Positions 25,650-34,549 of a DNA stretch of 54,909 nt are shown here, piece after piece. The DNA comes from Comamonadaceae bacterium PBBC1. Its GTDB lineage: Bacteria > Pseudomonadota > Gammaproteobacteria > Burkholderiales > Burkholderiaceae_C. Position 1 is the first letter of the stretch, and the number at the start of each line of letters is the position of its first letter. The DNA lies in contig NKIP01000024.1 of NCBI GenBank assembly GCA_002256145.1, positions 1 to 54,909 on the forward strand, given 5' to 3'. The position numbers were made by a program, and so were the translations under genes. Under the pieces are notes generated by a model that was not told the DNA's origin, did not search any database, and saw nothing but the letters and a program-made list of their open reading frames with translations.

Positions 25650-25669
25650 AAAGTTGATTAAAGTTGATT
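25650..25669. promoter_or_regulatory. Tandem 10-bp direct repeat, possible XRE operator
   Basis: AAAGTTGATT occurs twice without a gap, 32 bases before the ATG of the XRE/ImmA gene. A CATAAT hexamer at 25685-25690 could be a -10 element, with TTGATT of the second repeat as -35 at a rather short 15-base spacing. The encoded XRE domain may bind here; this is inference. Confidence 0.45.
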
Positions 25670-25700
25670 TATCACGTTTGTGATGCATAATTCCTCGCCT

Positions 25701-26822
25701 ATGCAAAAAGTTATCCACAGCGAAAACATCAAGCAATCACTGCAAGCGCGTGGGTGGAAGCAAAAAGACCTGGCCGAAGCGCTGGGTGTCACGGCGCAGT
25801 CTGTGACCAATTGGCTCAGGGGTTCAGACTTTCCTCGGCCTGACAAATTGCTCAAACTGGCCACCACGTTGCAGCTGGGTTTTGACAAGCTGGTCAAGAC
25901 CGACACGGTCGGCCAGCCTGTGGTCGCGTTCCGCAAAAAAGCAGGTGCCAAAACCACAGACGCCCACATTGACAAAGCCATGGTGATGGGCGCCTTGCTC
26001 AAGGCGCTGGTGCCTTTCTTGCCGCCCATGCCTGCCTTGCGACTGCAATTGACGGCACCCAGCACCGATTACGAGCCTTTGCAGACGGTGGTCAGCCAAG
26101 TCCGTGCGCGTTTGGGTCTGGGTGAAGAGGCTGCTGTGGCGTATCACGACCTGATTGGTGAATTTGCGGCCAATGGCGCAGTGGTCGCCCCCGTGCTGTG
26201 GGGCCAAAAACAGAACCACAAAAACGCATTGCATATCTTGTTGCCACAAGAGAATGTCACGTTCATCTTTTTGAATCTCGACACCCATCAGGAAGACTTC
26301 AAGTTCTGGATGGCGCATGAGCTGGCGCATGTCTACACCCCCGATTTGGCGGGCAAAGATGCAGGAGAAGACTTTGCCGATGCCTTTGCAGGGGCTTTGC
26401 TGTTTCCTATGGCGGTGGCTCGCAAGACCTATGAGCATGCCAGGACCGTTAACAAAACGGCTGAAGGCAAGGTGTTGACGGAGCAAGCCAAGGCATACGG
26501 CATTTCTCTTTTCAGTGTGTTCTCAGAGGTGAAACGGTATGCCCATTCCCAGGATTTGCCGCCACTGCGCCACACGGCTGAGCAAATCCATCAGATGCGC
26601 CAGATTCAGCGTGGCAAAACCATGGGCGAAGAGTTGTTTGCACCTGTGCCAGCAGAGCCCGGGGCATACATCGCTGCAACGAAGAACACCTTCAAGAGTG
26701 CATTTTTCGAGTCGTTGCAACGGATGATCAAAAACAAAGAAACAGGGACGGGCTATATCCAACAGGTGATGGACATACCCATGCAAGACGCGATAGCACT
26801 GCATGGGGAGTTGATCGATTGA
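25701..26822 (+). CDS. XRE-family regulator with ImmA/IrrE metallopeptidase domain
   Basis: A 373-residue protein with an N-terminal XRE helix-turn-helix (about residues 4-58, KQKDLAEALGVTAQSVTNWL) and a C-terminal ImmA/IrrE zinc peptidase: HELAH (206-210) with a downstream EDFADAFAGALLFP. Such proteins cleave repressors or antitoxins in response to stress and often sit beside a toxin. The next gene overlaps by 4 bases and encodes a PIN-like protein, so this is probably a regulatory/toxin pair. ATG 25701 is preferred because the XRE homology starts there; ATG 25683 is possible. Direct repeats just upstream hint at self-regulation. Confidence 0.87.
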   Translation: MQKVIHSENIKQSLQARGWKQKDLAEALGVTAQSVTNWLRGSDFPRPDKLLKLATTLQLGFDKLVKTDTVGQPVVAFRKKAGAKTTDAHIDKAMVMGALLKALVPFLPPMPALRLQLTAPSTDYEPLQTVVSQVRARLGLGEEAAVAYHDLIGEFAANGAVVAPVLWGQKQNHKNALHILLPQENVTFIFLNLDTHQEDFKFWMAHELAHVYTPDLAGKDAGEDFADAFAGALLFPMAVARKTYEHARTVNKTAEGKVLTEQAKAYGISLFSVFSEVKRYAHSQDLPPLRHTAEQIHQMRQIQRGKTMGEELFAPVPAEPGAYIAATKNTFKSAFFESLQRMIKNKETGTGYIQQVMDIPMQDAIALHGELID

Positions 26823-27421
26823 CGACGCTTGTCCTTCTCGACACCAATACTTACCTTCGGCTGGCCAAGCGAGTAAGGCCTTTTGTTGGGTTGAAGTTCG
26901 GGCAGGTGCCGTATGTACTGACCATCCTCAAAGTCACCGAAGACGAGGTGCACCGCAACCCGCATCTGCAGTTTCGCAATCCGTGGTTTGACCATACCGA
27001 GCATGCGCAGGAGCGGATAGCCAAACAGGTCAAATTGACCGCTTCTGAAAAGGCGCAAGTTGAAGCCGCGCAAAGCGTCTTGTTGGGCTGGGCTCGGATG
27101 GATTTGGACAGATTCACTTCAAATGGGCGGTCACCACCAGGGGAAGCTGATTGCTGGTTGCTGGCGTTTGGGCAAGTCAGGCCTGCTGTTGTTGTGACCG
27201 ATGACTTGGGCATGCACGAGTTGGTCAAGGATTTTCCAGACATCAAGGTCTGGCATGGCTACGAGTTGCTGGCCAAACTTCGGACGGCCAAGGTGGTGGA
27301 TGATGCATTGATTCATGCCATTTACGAGGCGCTGGAAGCGAATGGCGATATGACCCGAACTTGGCGGGATGCCAAGCACACGACATTCAAGAGAGTCTTT
27401 GGTTCAGGGCCGAAGGCCTGA
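26819..27421 (+). CDS. PIN-like domain protein, putative ribonuclease partner
   Basis: A 200-residue protein with the spaced acidic residues of PIN ribonucleases: Asp8 in LLDTNTYLR, Glu109/Asp111 in GEADCWLLAF and Asp128-Asp129 in VVTDDLGM. The start is TTG in the stop of the XRE/ImmA gene (TTGA), a tight coupling. It is longer than VapC toxins (about 130 residues), with extra helices between the first and second acidic motifs. It could be a toxin controlled by the metallopeptidase regulator or an effector of the defence island. Confidence 0.75.
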   Translation: MTTLVLLDTNTYLRLAKRVRPFVGLKFGQVPYVLTILKVTEDEVHRNPHLQFRNPWFDHTEHAQERIAKQVKLTASEKAQVEAAQSVLLGWARMDLDRFTSNGRSPPGEADCWLLAFGQVRPAVVVTDDLGMHELVKDFPDIKVWHGYELLAKLRTAKVVDDALIHAIYEALEANGDMTRTWRDAKHTTFKRVFGSGPKA

Positions 27422-27441
27422 ACGGTTAAAATCCCAACCTT

Positions 27442-27533
27442 CCCAAGGAGCGTTGCAGCCCGCCGCCGTCTAGGCGCAGCAGGTCAGGCTTGGGGCCGTT
27501 CAATGTCTGAATGATCTTGCACAACGACGCTCA
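27442..27533 (+). promoter_or_regulatory. S-adenosylhomocysteine (SAH) riboswitch
   Basis: The core GGAGCGTTGCAG, the closing helix CCCAAG (27442-27447) with CTTGGG (27489-27494), and the pseudoknot pairing of GAGC/GTTG (27448-27455) with CAAC-GAC-GCTC (27522-27532) match the SAH riboswitch consensus. This class senses SAH and turns on SAH-recycling genes. Here it precedes the second half of methionine synthase. Confidence 0.9.
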
Positions 27534-27553
27534 CCTGTAAGCCCAAGGTGAGC
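27529..27553 (+). promoter_or_regulatory. Riboswitch expression platform masking the ribosome-binding site
   Basis: GCTCACC (27529-27535) is the exact complement of GGTGAGC (27547-27553), which contains the ribosome-binding site of the GTG start at 27556. The GCTC part is also the 3' strand of the aptamer pseudoknot. SAH binding would therefore free the ribosome-binding site, a translational on-switch. Confidence 0.75.
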
Positions 27554-27555
27554 CT

Positions 27556-30306
27556 GTGTCTGTTGTCGCGTCTGAAATCCTGTCTGTTCCTCCCATGAAG
27601 TTGTCCGGTCTGGAGCCTGTCTCCATCGGCACCGGTTCGCTGTTTGTCAACGTGGGTGAGCGCACCAACGTGACCGGCTCCAAAGCTTTTGCACGCATGA
27701 TCCTGAACGGCGAGTACGAGCAAGCCTTGGCCGTGGCGCGTCAGCAGGTCGAAAACGGCGCGCAGGTGATCGACGTGAACATGGACGAAGCCATGCTCGA
27801 TAGCCAGGCGGCCATGGTGCGGTTTTTGAACCTGATGGCCGGTGAGCCCGACATCGCCCGCGTACCGGTGATGGTGGATTCCTCCAAGTGGTCGGTGATT
27901 GAAGCCGGTCTGCGCTGCATCCAGGGCAAGGGGATCGTCAATTCGATCAGCATGAAAGAGGGTGTGGAAGAGTTCAAGCGTCAGGCCAAGCTGGTCAAGC
28001 GCTATGGCGCGGCCGCTGTGGTGATGGCGTTTGACGAGAAAGGTCAGGCCGACACCTACGAACGCAAGATCGAGATTTGCGAGCGCGCTTACCGCGTGTT
28101 GGTGGACGAGGTGGGCTTTCCGCCCGAAGACATCATTTTTGACCCCAACATTTTTGCGATTGCCACCGGCATCGAAGAGCACAACAACTACGCCGTCGAC
28201 TTCATCGAAGCCACGCGCTGGATCAAGCAAAACCTGCCGGGTGCCAAGGTGTCGGGTGGCGTGTCCAACGTGAGTTTTTCATTCCGGGGCAACGACCCGG
28301 TGCGCGAGGCGATTCACACCGTCTTCCTGTACCACGCCATCCAAGCGGGCATGGACATGGGCATCGTCAACGCGGGCATGGTCGGCGTGTACGACGATCT
28401 GGAGCCGACTTTGCGCGAGCGTGTCGAAGACGTGGTGCTGAACCGCAGGCCCGATGCGGGCGAGCGTTTGGTTGAAGTGGCCGACAGCGCCAAGGGCGCG
28501 GCCAAAGACGAGAGCACCAAGCTGGCCTGGCGCGGCACGCCCGATGCGCCCGTGAACGTGGCGCAGCGCCTGTCACATTCCTTGGTGCACGGCATCACCG
28601 ATTTCATCAGCGACGACACCGAAGAGGCGTATCGCGAGATTTTGGCCAAAGGCGGTCGCCCGCTGCATGTGATCGAAGGCCCGCTGATGGACGGCATGAA
28701 CGTGGTCGGTGACCTGTTCGGCCAGGGCAAGATGTTCTTGCCGCAGGTGGTCAAGAGCGCCCGCGTGATGAAGCAGGCCGTGGCGCATTTGTTGCCTTAC
28801 ATCGAGGCCGAAAAGCTGGCGCAAGAAGCGGCGGGCCAAGACGTCAAAGCCAAGGGCAAGATCGTCATCGCCACCGTCAAGGGCGATGTGCACGACATCG
28901 GCAAGAACATCGTCACGGTGGTCTTGCAGTGCAATAACTTTGAAGTGGTCAACATGGGCGTGATGGTGCCCTGCCACGAAATTCTGGCCAAGGCCAAAGA
29001 AGAAAACGCCGACATCATTGGCCTGTCGGGCCTGATCACGCCCAGCCTCGAAGAGATGCAGTACGTGGCATCTGAGATGGAAAAAGACCCGTACTTCCGC
29101 GAACGCCAAATGCCGCTGCTCATTGGCGGTGCCACCTGCAGCCGCGTGCACACCGCCGTGAAGATCGCGCCCAACTACACCGGTCCAGTCGTCTATGTGC
29201 CCGATGCCTCGCGCAGCGTGGGCGTGGCGCAGGGTTTGCTGTCTGAGCAAGCGGCCAAGTTCATCGCCGACTTGAACAACGACTACGACAAGGTGCGCGA
29301 GCAACACGCCAACAAAAAGCAAACCCCCATGTGGACGCTGGCGCAGGCCCGCGCCAACAAGACGCCGATCGACTGGTCACAAGGTGTGCCCGCCGCGCCC
29401 AAGTTCATTGGCCGCCGTGTGTTCAAAAATTATGACCTGGCCGAGATCGCGCAATACATCGACTGGGGCCCCTTCTTTCAGACTTGGGACTTGGCCGGGC
29501 CTTTCCCCGCGATCCTCGACGACGAGGTGGTGGGCGAGCAGGCCCGCAAGGTCTTTGCCGATGGCCAGGCCATGCTGCAAAAAATCATCGACGGCCGCTG
29601 GGTCACGGCCAACGCGGTGCTGGGCTTGTACCCCGCCAACAGCGTGAATGACGACGACATCGCGCTCTACACCGACGCATCACGCCAGCAAGTCGCCATG
29701 ACCTGGCGCGGCCTGCGGCAGCAAACCGAGAAGCAACGCATTGAAGGCGTCATGCGCCCCAGCCGCTGCCTGGCCGACTTCGTCGCCCCGCAAGGCACAG
29801 CGCCAGACCACGTCGGCGTGTTCGCCGTCACCGCAGGCATCGGTGCCGACAAACGCGCCGCAGCCTTTGAAGCCGCGCACGACGACTACAGCGCCATCAT
29901 GCTCAAGTCCCTGGCCGACCGCCTGGCCGAAGCCTTGGCCGAGTGCCTGCACAAAAAAGTGCGCACCGACCTGTGGGGTTACGCTGCTGGCGAGCCACTG
30001 AGCAACGAAGAACTGATTGCCGAAAAATACCAAGGCATCCGCCCCGCGCCCGGCTACCCGGCCTGCCCCGACCACAGTGCCAAAAAGGCCATGTTCGAGC
30101 TGCTGCAATGCGAAGACATCGGCATGGGCCTGACCGAAAGCCTGGCCATGACGCCTGCGGCCAGCGTGAGCGGTTTTTACATCGCCCACCCTGAGGCGCA
30201 GTACTTCAACGTTGGCAAAGTGGGCGACGACCAGGTACAAGACCTTGCGGTGCGCAGCGGCGTTGAGGTCAAAGACCTGCAGCGTTTGTTGGCTCCTAAC
30301 CTTTGA
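27556..30306 (+). CDS. metH: Methionine synthase, C-terminal half (folate, cobalamin and reactivation domains)
   Basis: A 916-residue protein with three of the four MetH modules. The pterin-binding barrel starts at [15 protein letters not shown] (about residues 33-47). The cobalamin-binding module carries the base-off histidine in [10 protein letters not shown] and [11 protein letters not shown]. The C-terminal activation domain ends near the stop ([11 protein letters not shown], then [14 protein letters not shown]). It transfers a methyl group from methyl-tetrahydrofolate to cob(I)alamin and on to homocysteine held by the partner encoded at 3341-4387. GTG 27556 has AAGGTG 5 bases before it; ATG 27595 is an alternative. 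An SAH riboswitch controls it, so the enzyme is induced when SAH accumulates. Confidence 0.95.
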   Translation: MSVVASEILSVPPMKLSGLEPVSIGTGSLFVNVGERTNVTGSKAFARMILNGEYEQALAVARQQVENGAQVIDVNMDEAMLDSQAAMVRFLNLMAGEPDIARVPVMVDSSKWSVIEAGLRCIQGKGIVNSISMKEGVEEFKRQAKLVKRYGAAAVVMAFDEKGQADTYERKIEICERAYRVLVDEVGFPPEDIIFDPNIFAIATGIEEHNNYAVDFIEATRWIKQNLPGAKVSGGVSNVSFSFRGNDPVREAIHTVFLYHAIQAGMDMGIVNAGMVGVYDDLEPTLRERVEDVVLNRRPDAGERLVEVADSAKGAAKDESTKLAWRGTPDAPVNVAQRLSHSLVHGITDFISDDTEEAYREILAKGGRPLHVIEGPLMDGMNVVGDLFGQGKMFLPQVVKSARVMKQAVAHLLPYIEAEKLAQEAAGQDVKAKGKIVIATVKGDVHDIGKNIVTVVLQCNNFEVVNMGVMVPCHEILAKAKEENADIIGLSGLITPSLEEMQYVASEMEKDPYFRERQMPLLIGGATCSRVHTAVKIAPNYTGPVVYVPDASRSVGVAQGLLSEQAAKFIADLNNDYDKVREQHANKKQTPMWTLAQARANKTPIDWSQGVPAAPKFIGRRVFKNYDLAEIAQYIDWGPFFQTWDLAGPFPAILDDEVVGEQARKVFADGQAMLQKIIDGRWVTANAVLGLYPANSVNDDDIALYTDASRQQVAMTWRGLRQQTEKQRIEGVMRPSRCLADFVAPQGTAPDHVGVFAVTAGIGADKRAAAFEAAHDDYSAIMLKSLADRLAEALAECLHKKVRTDLWGYAAGEPLSNEELIAEKYQGIRPAPGYPACPDHSAKKAMFELLQCEDIGMGLTESLAMTPAASVSGFYIAHPEAQYFNVGKVGDDQVQDLAVRSGVEVKDLQRLLAPNL

Positions 30307-30350
30307 CGTGTCAAGGCTCAACTGGCCAAAGTGCTTTGAGGCGGCTCCAT

Positions 30351-30394
30351 ACCGAGGCAGCTTGTGGGTGGCTTCACAAGTTTTATGCCTCGGT
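30351..30394 (+). terminator. Two-part hairpin after metH
   Basis: ACCGAGGCA pairs with TGCCTCGGT (9 bp) and CTTGTG with CACAAG (6 bp) inside it, 45 bases past the stop. No clean T run follows, so it is a likely transcript-end structure rather than a proven terminator. The remaining spacer up to 30579 holds nothing else recognised. Confidence 0.5.
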
Positions 30395-30578
30395 TGTGAG
30401 AGGGGCTTGAGCCACAGGTCCAGCGTGAATTCCAGTCCAAATAACACCTCTTTGTGACTCATGTAGGATCAATGGCCAGTTCGGGTTTGATGGCGAATGG
30501 GCAACAGGGTGTTGAGGGTCTGGGTGCTTGTCCGCACTTCTCATTGAACAGATGCGGTTGTTTTTTATCAAGGAAAAA

Positions 30579-31100
30579 ATGGAAAAAGTTCTCTCCAGTG
30601 TGGGCGCATTTCTCTACGGCATGCGTTTCACCATGTTGTTTTTTTATGTTGGCTTGGTGGGCATTATTTTTGGCATCCTGGGCAAGTTTTTGCTTGAAAC
30701 CTACAAGCTCATGAACACCTTGCTGTTTGCTGATCTGCAGAAGATCGATCTCATCATCAAGGTGCTGGAGTTGGTGGACATGACCATGGTGGCGCAGCTC
30801 GTTTGGGTGGTGGCACTGGCCGGTGTGTCGCTTTTTGTGACGACCGGGCACTTCGACAAAACGGACATGAAAAAACCTGACTGGCTGGACCATGTCAACA
30901 CCTATAACTTGAAGCTTAAACTCGCATTTGCCATCATTTCGATCTCGGGTGTTCATGCCCTGAAGACCTATTTGAGTGGCGATTTGAGCTTGGAAAATAT
31001 CCAAGTCATCACCATGGTGGCGGTGATTCACTTCACCTTTGTGTTGTCTGCCATTGGCATTTCTTTTGCAGAACGGCTCACCCGCGAAAATCCCCATTAA
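30579..31100 (+). CDS. UPF0114 (YqhA-like) membrane protein
   Basis: A 173-residue integral membrane protein with about four hydrophobic segments (about residues 12-40, 66-90, 118-136 and 145-165) and the family's pattern MEKVLSSVGAFLYGMRF at the start. Members are inner-membrane proteins of unknown function. ATG 30579 is chosen because AAGGA lies 5 bases upstream; in-frame starts at 30528 and 30552 have none. It appears to be a single-gene unit. Confidence 0.85.
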   Translation: MEKVLSSVGAFLYGMRFTMLFFYVGLVGIIFGILGKFLLETYKLMNTLLFADLQKIDLIIKVLELVDMTMVAQLVWVVALAGVSLFVTTGHFDKTDMKKPDWLDHVNTYNLKLKLAFAIISISGVHALKTYLSGDLSLENIQVITMVAVIHFTFVLSAIGISFAERLTRENPH

Positions 31101-31229
31101 GACTTGAAAAACGAGGGCTGGTCCACATTTTGAAAGCGGGTGTGGTTGGGCGCAGTCTTCAAGTTTGGACCGAGAGCCCGCATGAATGGGTTCATTTGTT
31201 TATTTCCATTTCCAGCAGAAAGCGTCCCC

Positions 31230-31835
31230 ATGAACCGATTGGCTCCCCGTATCAGCGCTTGGCTGAGCACTTTTTTGGTCGTCATGACTTTGACCGGCTG
31301 CGGCTACAACGATTTTCAGCGCCTGGATGAGCAGACCTCATCGGCATGGTCTGAAGTGCTCAACCAATACCAGCGCCGAGCCGATTTGGTGCCCAATATC
31401 GTCGCCACTGTCAAAGGTGAGGCCAATTTTGAACAGGAAACCCTGACCAAGGTGATTGAGGCACGCGCCAAGGCCACCAGTTTTCAGATCACCCCCGAGG
31501 TGCTGACCAATCCGCAGGCGATGCAGCAGTTTCAGGCCATGCAGGGCCAATTGTCCAGCGCCCTGTCGCGTTTGATGGTGGTGTCCGAGCAATACCCCAA
31601 CCTCAAGGCCAACCAGGGTTTTGCGGATTTGCGTGTGCAGCTCGAAGGCACTGAAAACCGCATCACGGTGGCGCGCAACCGCTACATTGCTGCCGTCAAG
31701 GATTACAACGTCTTGGCCCGCAGCTTTCCGACCAACTTGACGGCCAAGGTGTTTGGTTATGCGCCCAAGGCTAACTTCACGGTGGCCAATGAAGCGGCTA
31801 TCAGTGCGCCGCCCAAAGTGGATTTCGGCAAGTGA
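31230..31835 (+). CDS. LemA family lipoprotein
   Basis: The 201-residue LemA protein has a lipoprotein signal ending in LTGC (Cys about residue 24), then a long helical region with the family motif DEQTSSAWSEVLNQYQRRAD, LVPNIVATVKG, and a C-terminal YPNLKANQGF and ENRITVARNRYIAAVKDYN. LemA proteins form a helical bundle attached to the membrane and are usually encoded with TPM-domain proteins, as here. Start ATG 31230 leads straight into the signal peptide. The stop overlaps the next gene by 4 bases. Confidence 0.92.
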   Translation: MNRLAPRISAWLSTFLVVMTLTGCGYNDFQRLDEQTSSAWSEVLNQYQRRADLVPNIVATVKGEANFEQETLTKVIEARAKATSFQITPEVLTNPQAMQQFQAMQGQLSSALSRLMVVSEQYPNLKANQGFADLRVQLEGTENRITVARNRYIAAVKDYNVLARSFPTNLTAKVFGYAPKANFTVANEAAISAPPKVDFGK

Positions 31836-32812
31836 GCCTGACCGCTGTGATGTTTCCCATGCTCATGGGTGATCGTGCTCGTTGGGGCTTGCGCAAGGGT
31901 TTGGCAAGGCTTTGGCTCTGTGCCCTGGTTTGGGCCGCCATGTGCTTGTCGCCCGCGTGGGCGCAGGCGCTGGTGCCTGTGCCAGCCCTCACCGCTCGCG
32001 TGATGGACCAGACCGGCACGTTGGCCGTTGCCGATGTGGCCGCCCTTGAGCAGCAACTCCAAACCTTTGAGCAGCAACGCGGCACCCAGATCGTGGTGCT
32101 GCTGCTGCCCAGCACTGCGCCTGAAGACATCAGCGACTTCACCCAGCGCTTGGGCGATGCCTGGAAAATCGGTCGCCGCCAGGTGGGCGATGGGGTGTTG
32201 CTGGTGGTGGCGCTCAATGACCGCCGCTTGCGCATTGCCCCGGCCAAGGCACTCGAAGGCGCGGTGCCCGACTTGGCGGCCCAACGCATCATTGACCAGG
32301 TGATCACGCCCGCTTTTCGTCGAGGGGATGTGGCGGGTGGCTTGCGTGAAGGATTGACGCATCTGCAATCTCGTATTGAGGGCGAGGCATTGCCTTTGCC
32401 CGAGACGGGTGCTCAACGAGCCCAATCCAGCGAAGACGCCGGGGTGGATTGGCTGAACTTGGCGGTTTTGTTGCTGGTGGCCTTGCCTGCCGTGGCGGGC
32501 GTGTTGCGCCGGGTGTTGGGTCAGCGCGTGGGCGCATTGGCCACTGGGGGCGTGGTGGGTGTTTTGGTTTGGAGCGTGACGGGGCTGCTTTGGCTGGGAG
32601 GCATCGCCGCCTTGTTGGGCTTGATGTTGGCGCTGTTCATGCAGGCACTGCCCAGCGCGGCTGTGCGCCGCAGCCAGGGGCGTGGTGGTGACTTTCCCGG
32701 CTGGGGCGGTGGACGTGGCCACTCGGGCACTTGGGGTGGTTCGGGCGGCGGTGGGTTTTCGTCGGGCGGTGGTGGTGATTTTGGGGGCGGTGGTGCCTCC
32801 GGGAGATGGTGA
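31832..32812 (+). CDS. TPM-domain membrane protein (YgcG/DUF477 family)
   Basis: A 326-residue protein with a signal peptide (cleavage after about AWAQA, residue 45), then a periplasmic TPM domain (VMDQTGTLAVADVAALEQQL, about residues 58-185). Two membrane segments follow (about 208-225 and 232-272), and the C-terminus is glycine/serine-rich and low in complexity (GGSGGGGFSSGGGGDFGG). The start is GTG within the LemA stop (GTGA), though ATG 31850 is possible. LemA-TPM pairs are common and poorly understood; membrane or envelope stress roles have been suggested. Confidence 0.9.
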   Translation: MSLTAVMFPMLMGDRARWGLRKGLARLWLCALVWAAMCLSPAWAQALVPVPALTARVMDQTGTLAVADVAALEQQLQTFEQQRGTQIVVLLLPSTAPEDISDFTQRLGDAWKIGRRQVGDGVLLVVALNDRRLRIAPAKALEGAVPDLAAQRIIDQVITPAFRRGDVAGGLREGLTHLQSRIEGEALPLPETGAQRAQSSEDAGVDWLNLAVLLLVALPAVAGVLRRVLGQRVGALATGGVVGVLVWSVTGLLWLGGIAALLGLMLALFMQALPSAAVRRSQGRGGDFPGWGGGRGHSGTWGGSGGGGFSSGGGGDFGGGGASGRW

Positions 32813-32813
32813 C

Positions 32814-33359
32814 ATGCACGAATCGCTGATGACCCATGGGGCACGTTGGTGGCGACACCGCTGGATGCCCGAGCGTGCCGCCGAGCGGGCGGTACCACCG
32901 GCCATGGCCGAGCAACTGCAGGCCCGGGTGAGCGCGAGCGAAGCGCGGCACAGTGGTGAAATTGTGGTGTGCGTCGAAGCCGCCTTGCCCAACAAGGACC
33001 TGTGGCGGGCGGGGCGCGAAGCCCCCTTGCCTATGGTGATCCGTGAGCGCGCACTGTCGTGGTTTGGCAAGTTGCGCGTGTGGGACACCGAGCACAACAA
33101 TGGTGTGTTGATCTATTTGATGTTGGCTGAGCGCTGCGTCGAAATCGTGGTAGACCGGGGCATCAGCCGTCATGTGACGGATGAACACTGGCAATCGGTG
33201 GTCCAAGCTTTGGGCCAGCACCTGCAAAGCGGCGACTTTGAAAGTGGCCTGACACAGGCGCTGCAAGAAGTCTCGGCGCTGCTGGTCGAACACTTTCCCC
33301 TGCAGCCCGATGACGTGAACCCGAACGAGCTGAGCAACCGAGTGGTTTGGGTCGGTTGA
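32814..33359 (+). CDS. Second TPM-domain protein
   Basis: A 181-residue protein without a signal peptide carrying a TPM-type domain (SEARHSGEIVVCVEAALP, about residues 42-59, then NGVLIYLMLAERCVEIVVDRG). It begins 1 base after the stop of the previous TPM gene and completes a lemA-tpm-tpm operon. Members of this shorter type often sit third in such clusters. The role is unknown; a partner of the membrane-bound TPM protein is likely. Confidence 0.88.
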   Translation: MHESLMTHGARWWRHRWMPERAAERAVPPAMAEQLQARVSASEARHSGEIVVCVEAALPNKDLWRAGREAPLPMVIRERALSWFGKLRVWDTEHNNGVLIYLMLAERCVEIVVDRGISRHVTDEHWQSVVQALGQHLQSGDFESGLTQALQEVSALLVEHFPLQPDDVNPNELSNRVVWVG

Positions 33360-33390
33360 CACGGTCCATTCGCAGGGACGATGGCCATTT

Positions 33391-33417
33391 GCAGGAGCCC
33401 CGCCCTCGGGGCAATGG
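33391..33417. repeat. Single REP-like unit (GCAGGAGCC family)
   Basis: GCAGGAGCCCCGCCCTCGGG and GCAATGG follow the pattern of the units at 2368 and 45191, with a small internal palindrome CCCCG-CCCT-CGGGG. It sits between the TPM operon and the DUF6352-like gene. Confidence 0.6.
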
Positions 33418-33452
33418 GGGATGGTCCGCGAAGGTTAATTAAAAGGTAAGCC

Positions 33453-34523
33453 ATGCACAACTTCTGGACCGTTTGTGGTCACCAACACCTGAGGCGCGAC
33501 ACGCGCGGCTGGATGAGCGCGACGCCCGACTATTGGCGTTTGTGGTTGCAGCGTCCCGAGCTGGCGCTGGTGCCCGAATCGTGTCAAGCCGAAAAGCGTT
33601 TGCACAAGGCCTTGTTGGACAACCCCTTGGTGCAGGTCGCGCCCGCGCAATTGAGTGCATTCAAGGACGACGATGCGCGGGAAAACTACCAACTGTTCTT
33701 GCGTTTTCGGGACGACGTGCAAGCTGCGGGTTCGCTGGAATCGGCTTACATGGCCTGGCAGCACAGCGGCCATATTCAGCTGCCCCCGCTCTTCATCGAT
33801 CTGGTGGTGCAAGCCATCGTCTGCAATGTGCTGGCCGATGTGGAGGACGCTTGGGTCTGGCGTGCGGCCGAGTTGTTGTTCCGCCGCCAGCGCATCACCA
33901 TCGAAGGTGGCCGCGTGTTGTCCGGCGACAGCGAGACTTTGGACAGCCTCAAAGCCACAGGCGGATTGGGCGAGATGGGGCGTCTGTTGATGGAGGGCGG
34001 TGCCACGCTCAAGGCGGTTGATGTGAAGGTGCTGCACGCGGACAATGCCGAGCGCTATTTTGCGCAGCGTGAGGGCCTGGGCCGCTATGCGTTTTTGCTC
34101 GACATGACGCACGAACTCCAAAACGAATTGCCGCACGGTTTGATTTTGAGCATGGTCAATGCCCGCTCAGGCCTCAAGGCTTTGTCGGTGGTTTTGGCCC
34201 GCTGGGTGCAGCACTTTTTGGGCGTGGCCGTCAGCATTGAGCCGGTGCAAAAAGTCGACGACCCGGCTTGGCGTTGGCATGTGGGGCTGGACGTGACCGC
34301 GACCGCTTTGCTGAATGACCTCTACCAAGGCGTCGAGCTGGACAACAAACGCCAGCAGCAGCTCATCAGCTTGTTCAAATTGCGTTTTGACAATCCGCAA
34401 GACATGCGTGCCGATGTGCAGGGCAAACCGGTGTATCTGGGGCTGGCCATGAACGAGCAGGGCTTGCTCAAGCTCAAACCTCAAAACCTGTTGCTCAACT
34501 TGCCCTTGGCTGGCGCGGTTTAA
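33453..34523 (+). CDS. DUF6352-like conserved protein of unknown function
   Basis: A 356-residue soluble protein beginning MHNFWTVCGHQHLRRDTRGW. I associate this N-terminus with a conserved Burkholderiales family (DUF6352) but see no catalytic motif. The middle section is helical and aromatic-rich; the C-terminus (about residues 240-340) contains VGLDVTATALLNDLYQGVEL, then DNKRQQQLISLFKLRFDN. No signal peptide is present. It stands alone between the TPM operon and the sigma/anti-sigma pair, converging on the latter. No function is proposed. Confidence 0.75.
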   Translation: MHNFWTVCGHQHLRRDTRGWMSATPDYWRLWLQRPELALVPESCQAEKRLHKALLDNPLVQVAPAQLSAFKDDDARENYQLFLRFRDDVQAAGSLESAYMAWQHSGHIQLPPLFIDLVVQAIVCNVLADVEDAWVWRAAELLFRRQRITIEGGRVLSGDSETLDSLKATGGLGEMGRLLMEGGATLKAVDVKVLHADNAERYFAQREGLGRYAFLLDMTHELQNELPHGLILSMVNARSGLKALSVVLARWVQHFLGVAVSIEPVQKVDDPAWRWHVGLDVTATALLNDLYQGVELDNKRQQQLISLFKLRFDNPQDMRADVQGKPVYLGLAMNEQGLLKLKPQNLLLNLPLAGAV

Positions 34524-34549
34524 AGACGGCGGCGCGCCGCGATGTCATC

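Noticed and set aside
25467..25736. Small minus-strand frames (64-89 codons) in the gap before the XRE/ImmA gene
   Set aside because: They run through the branched palindrome, have no ribosome-binding site and show no domain; treated as non-coding.
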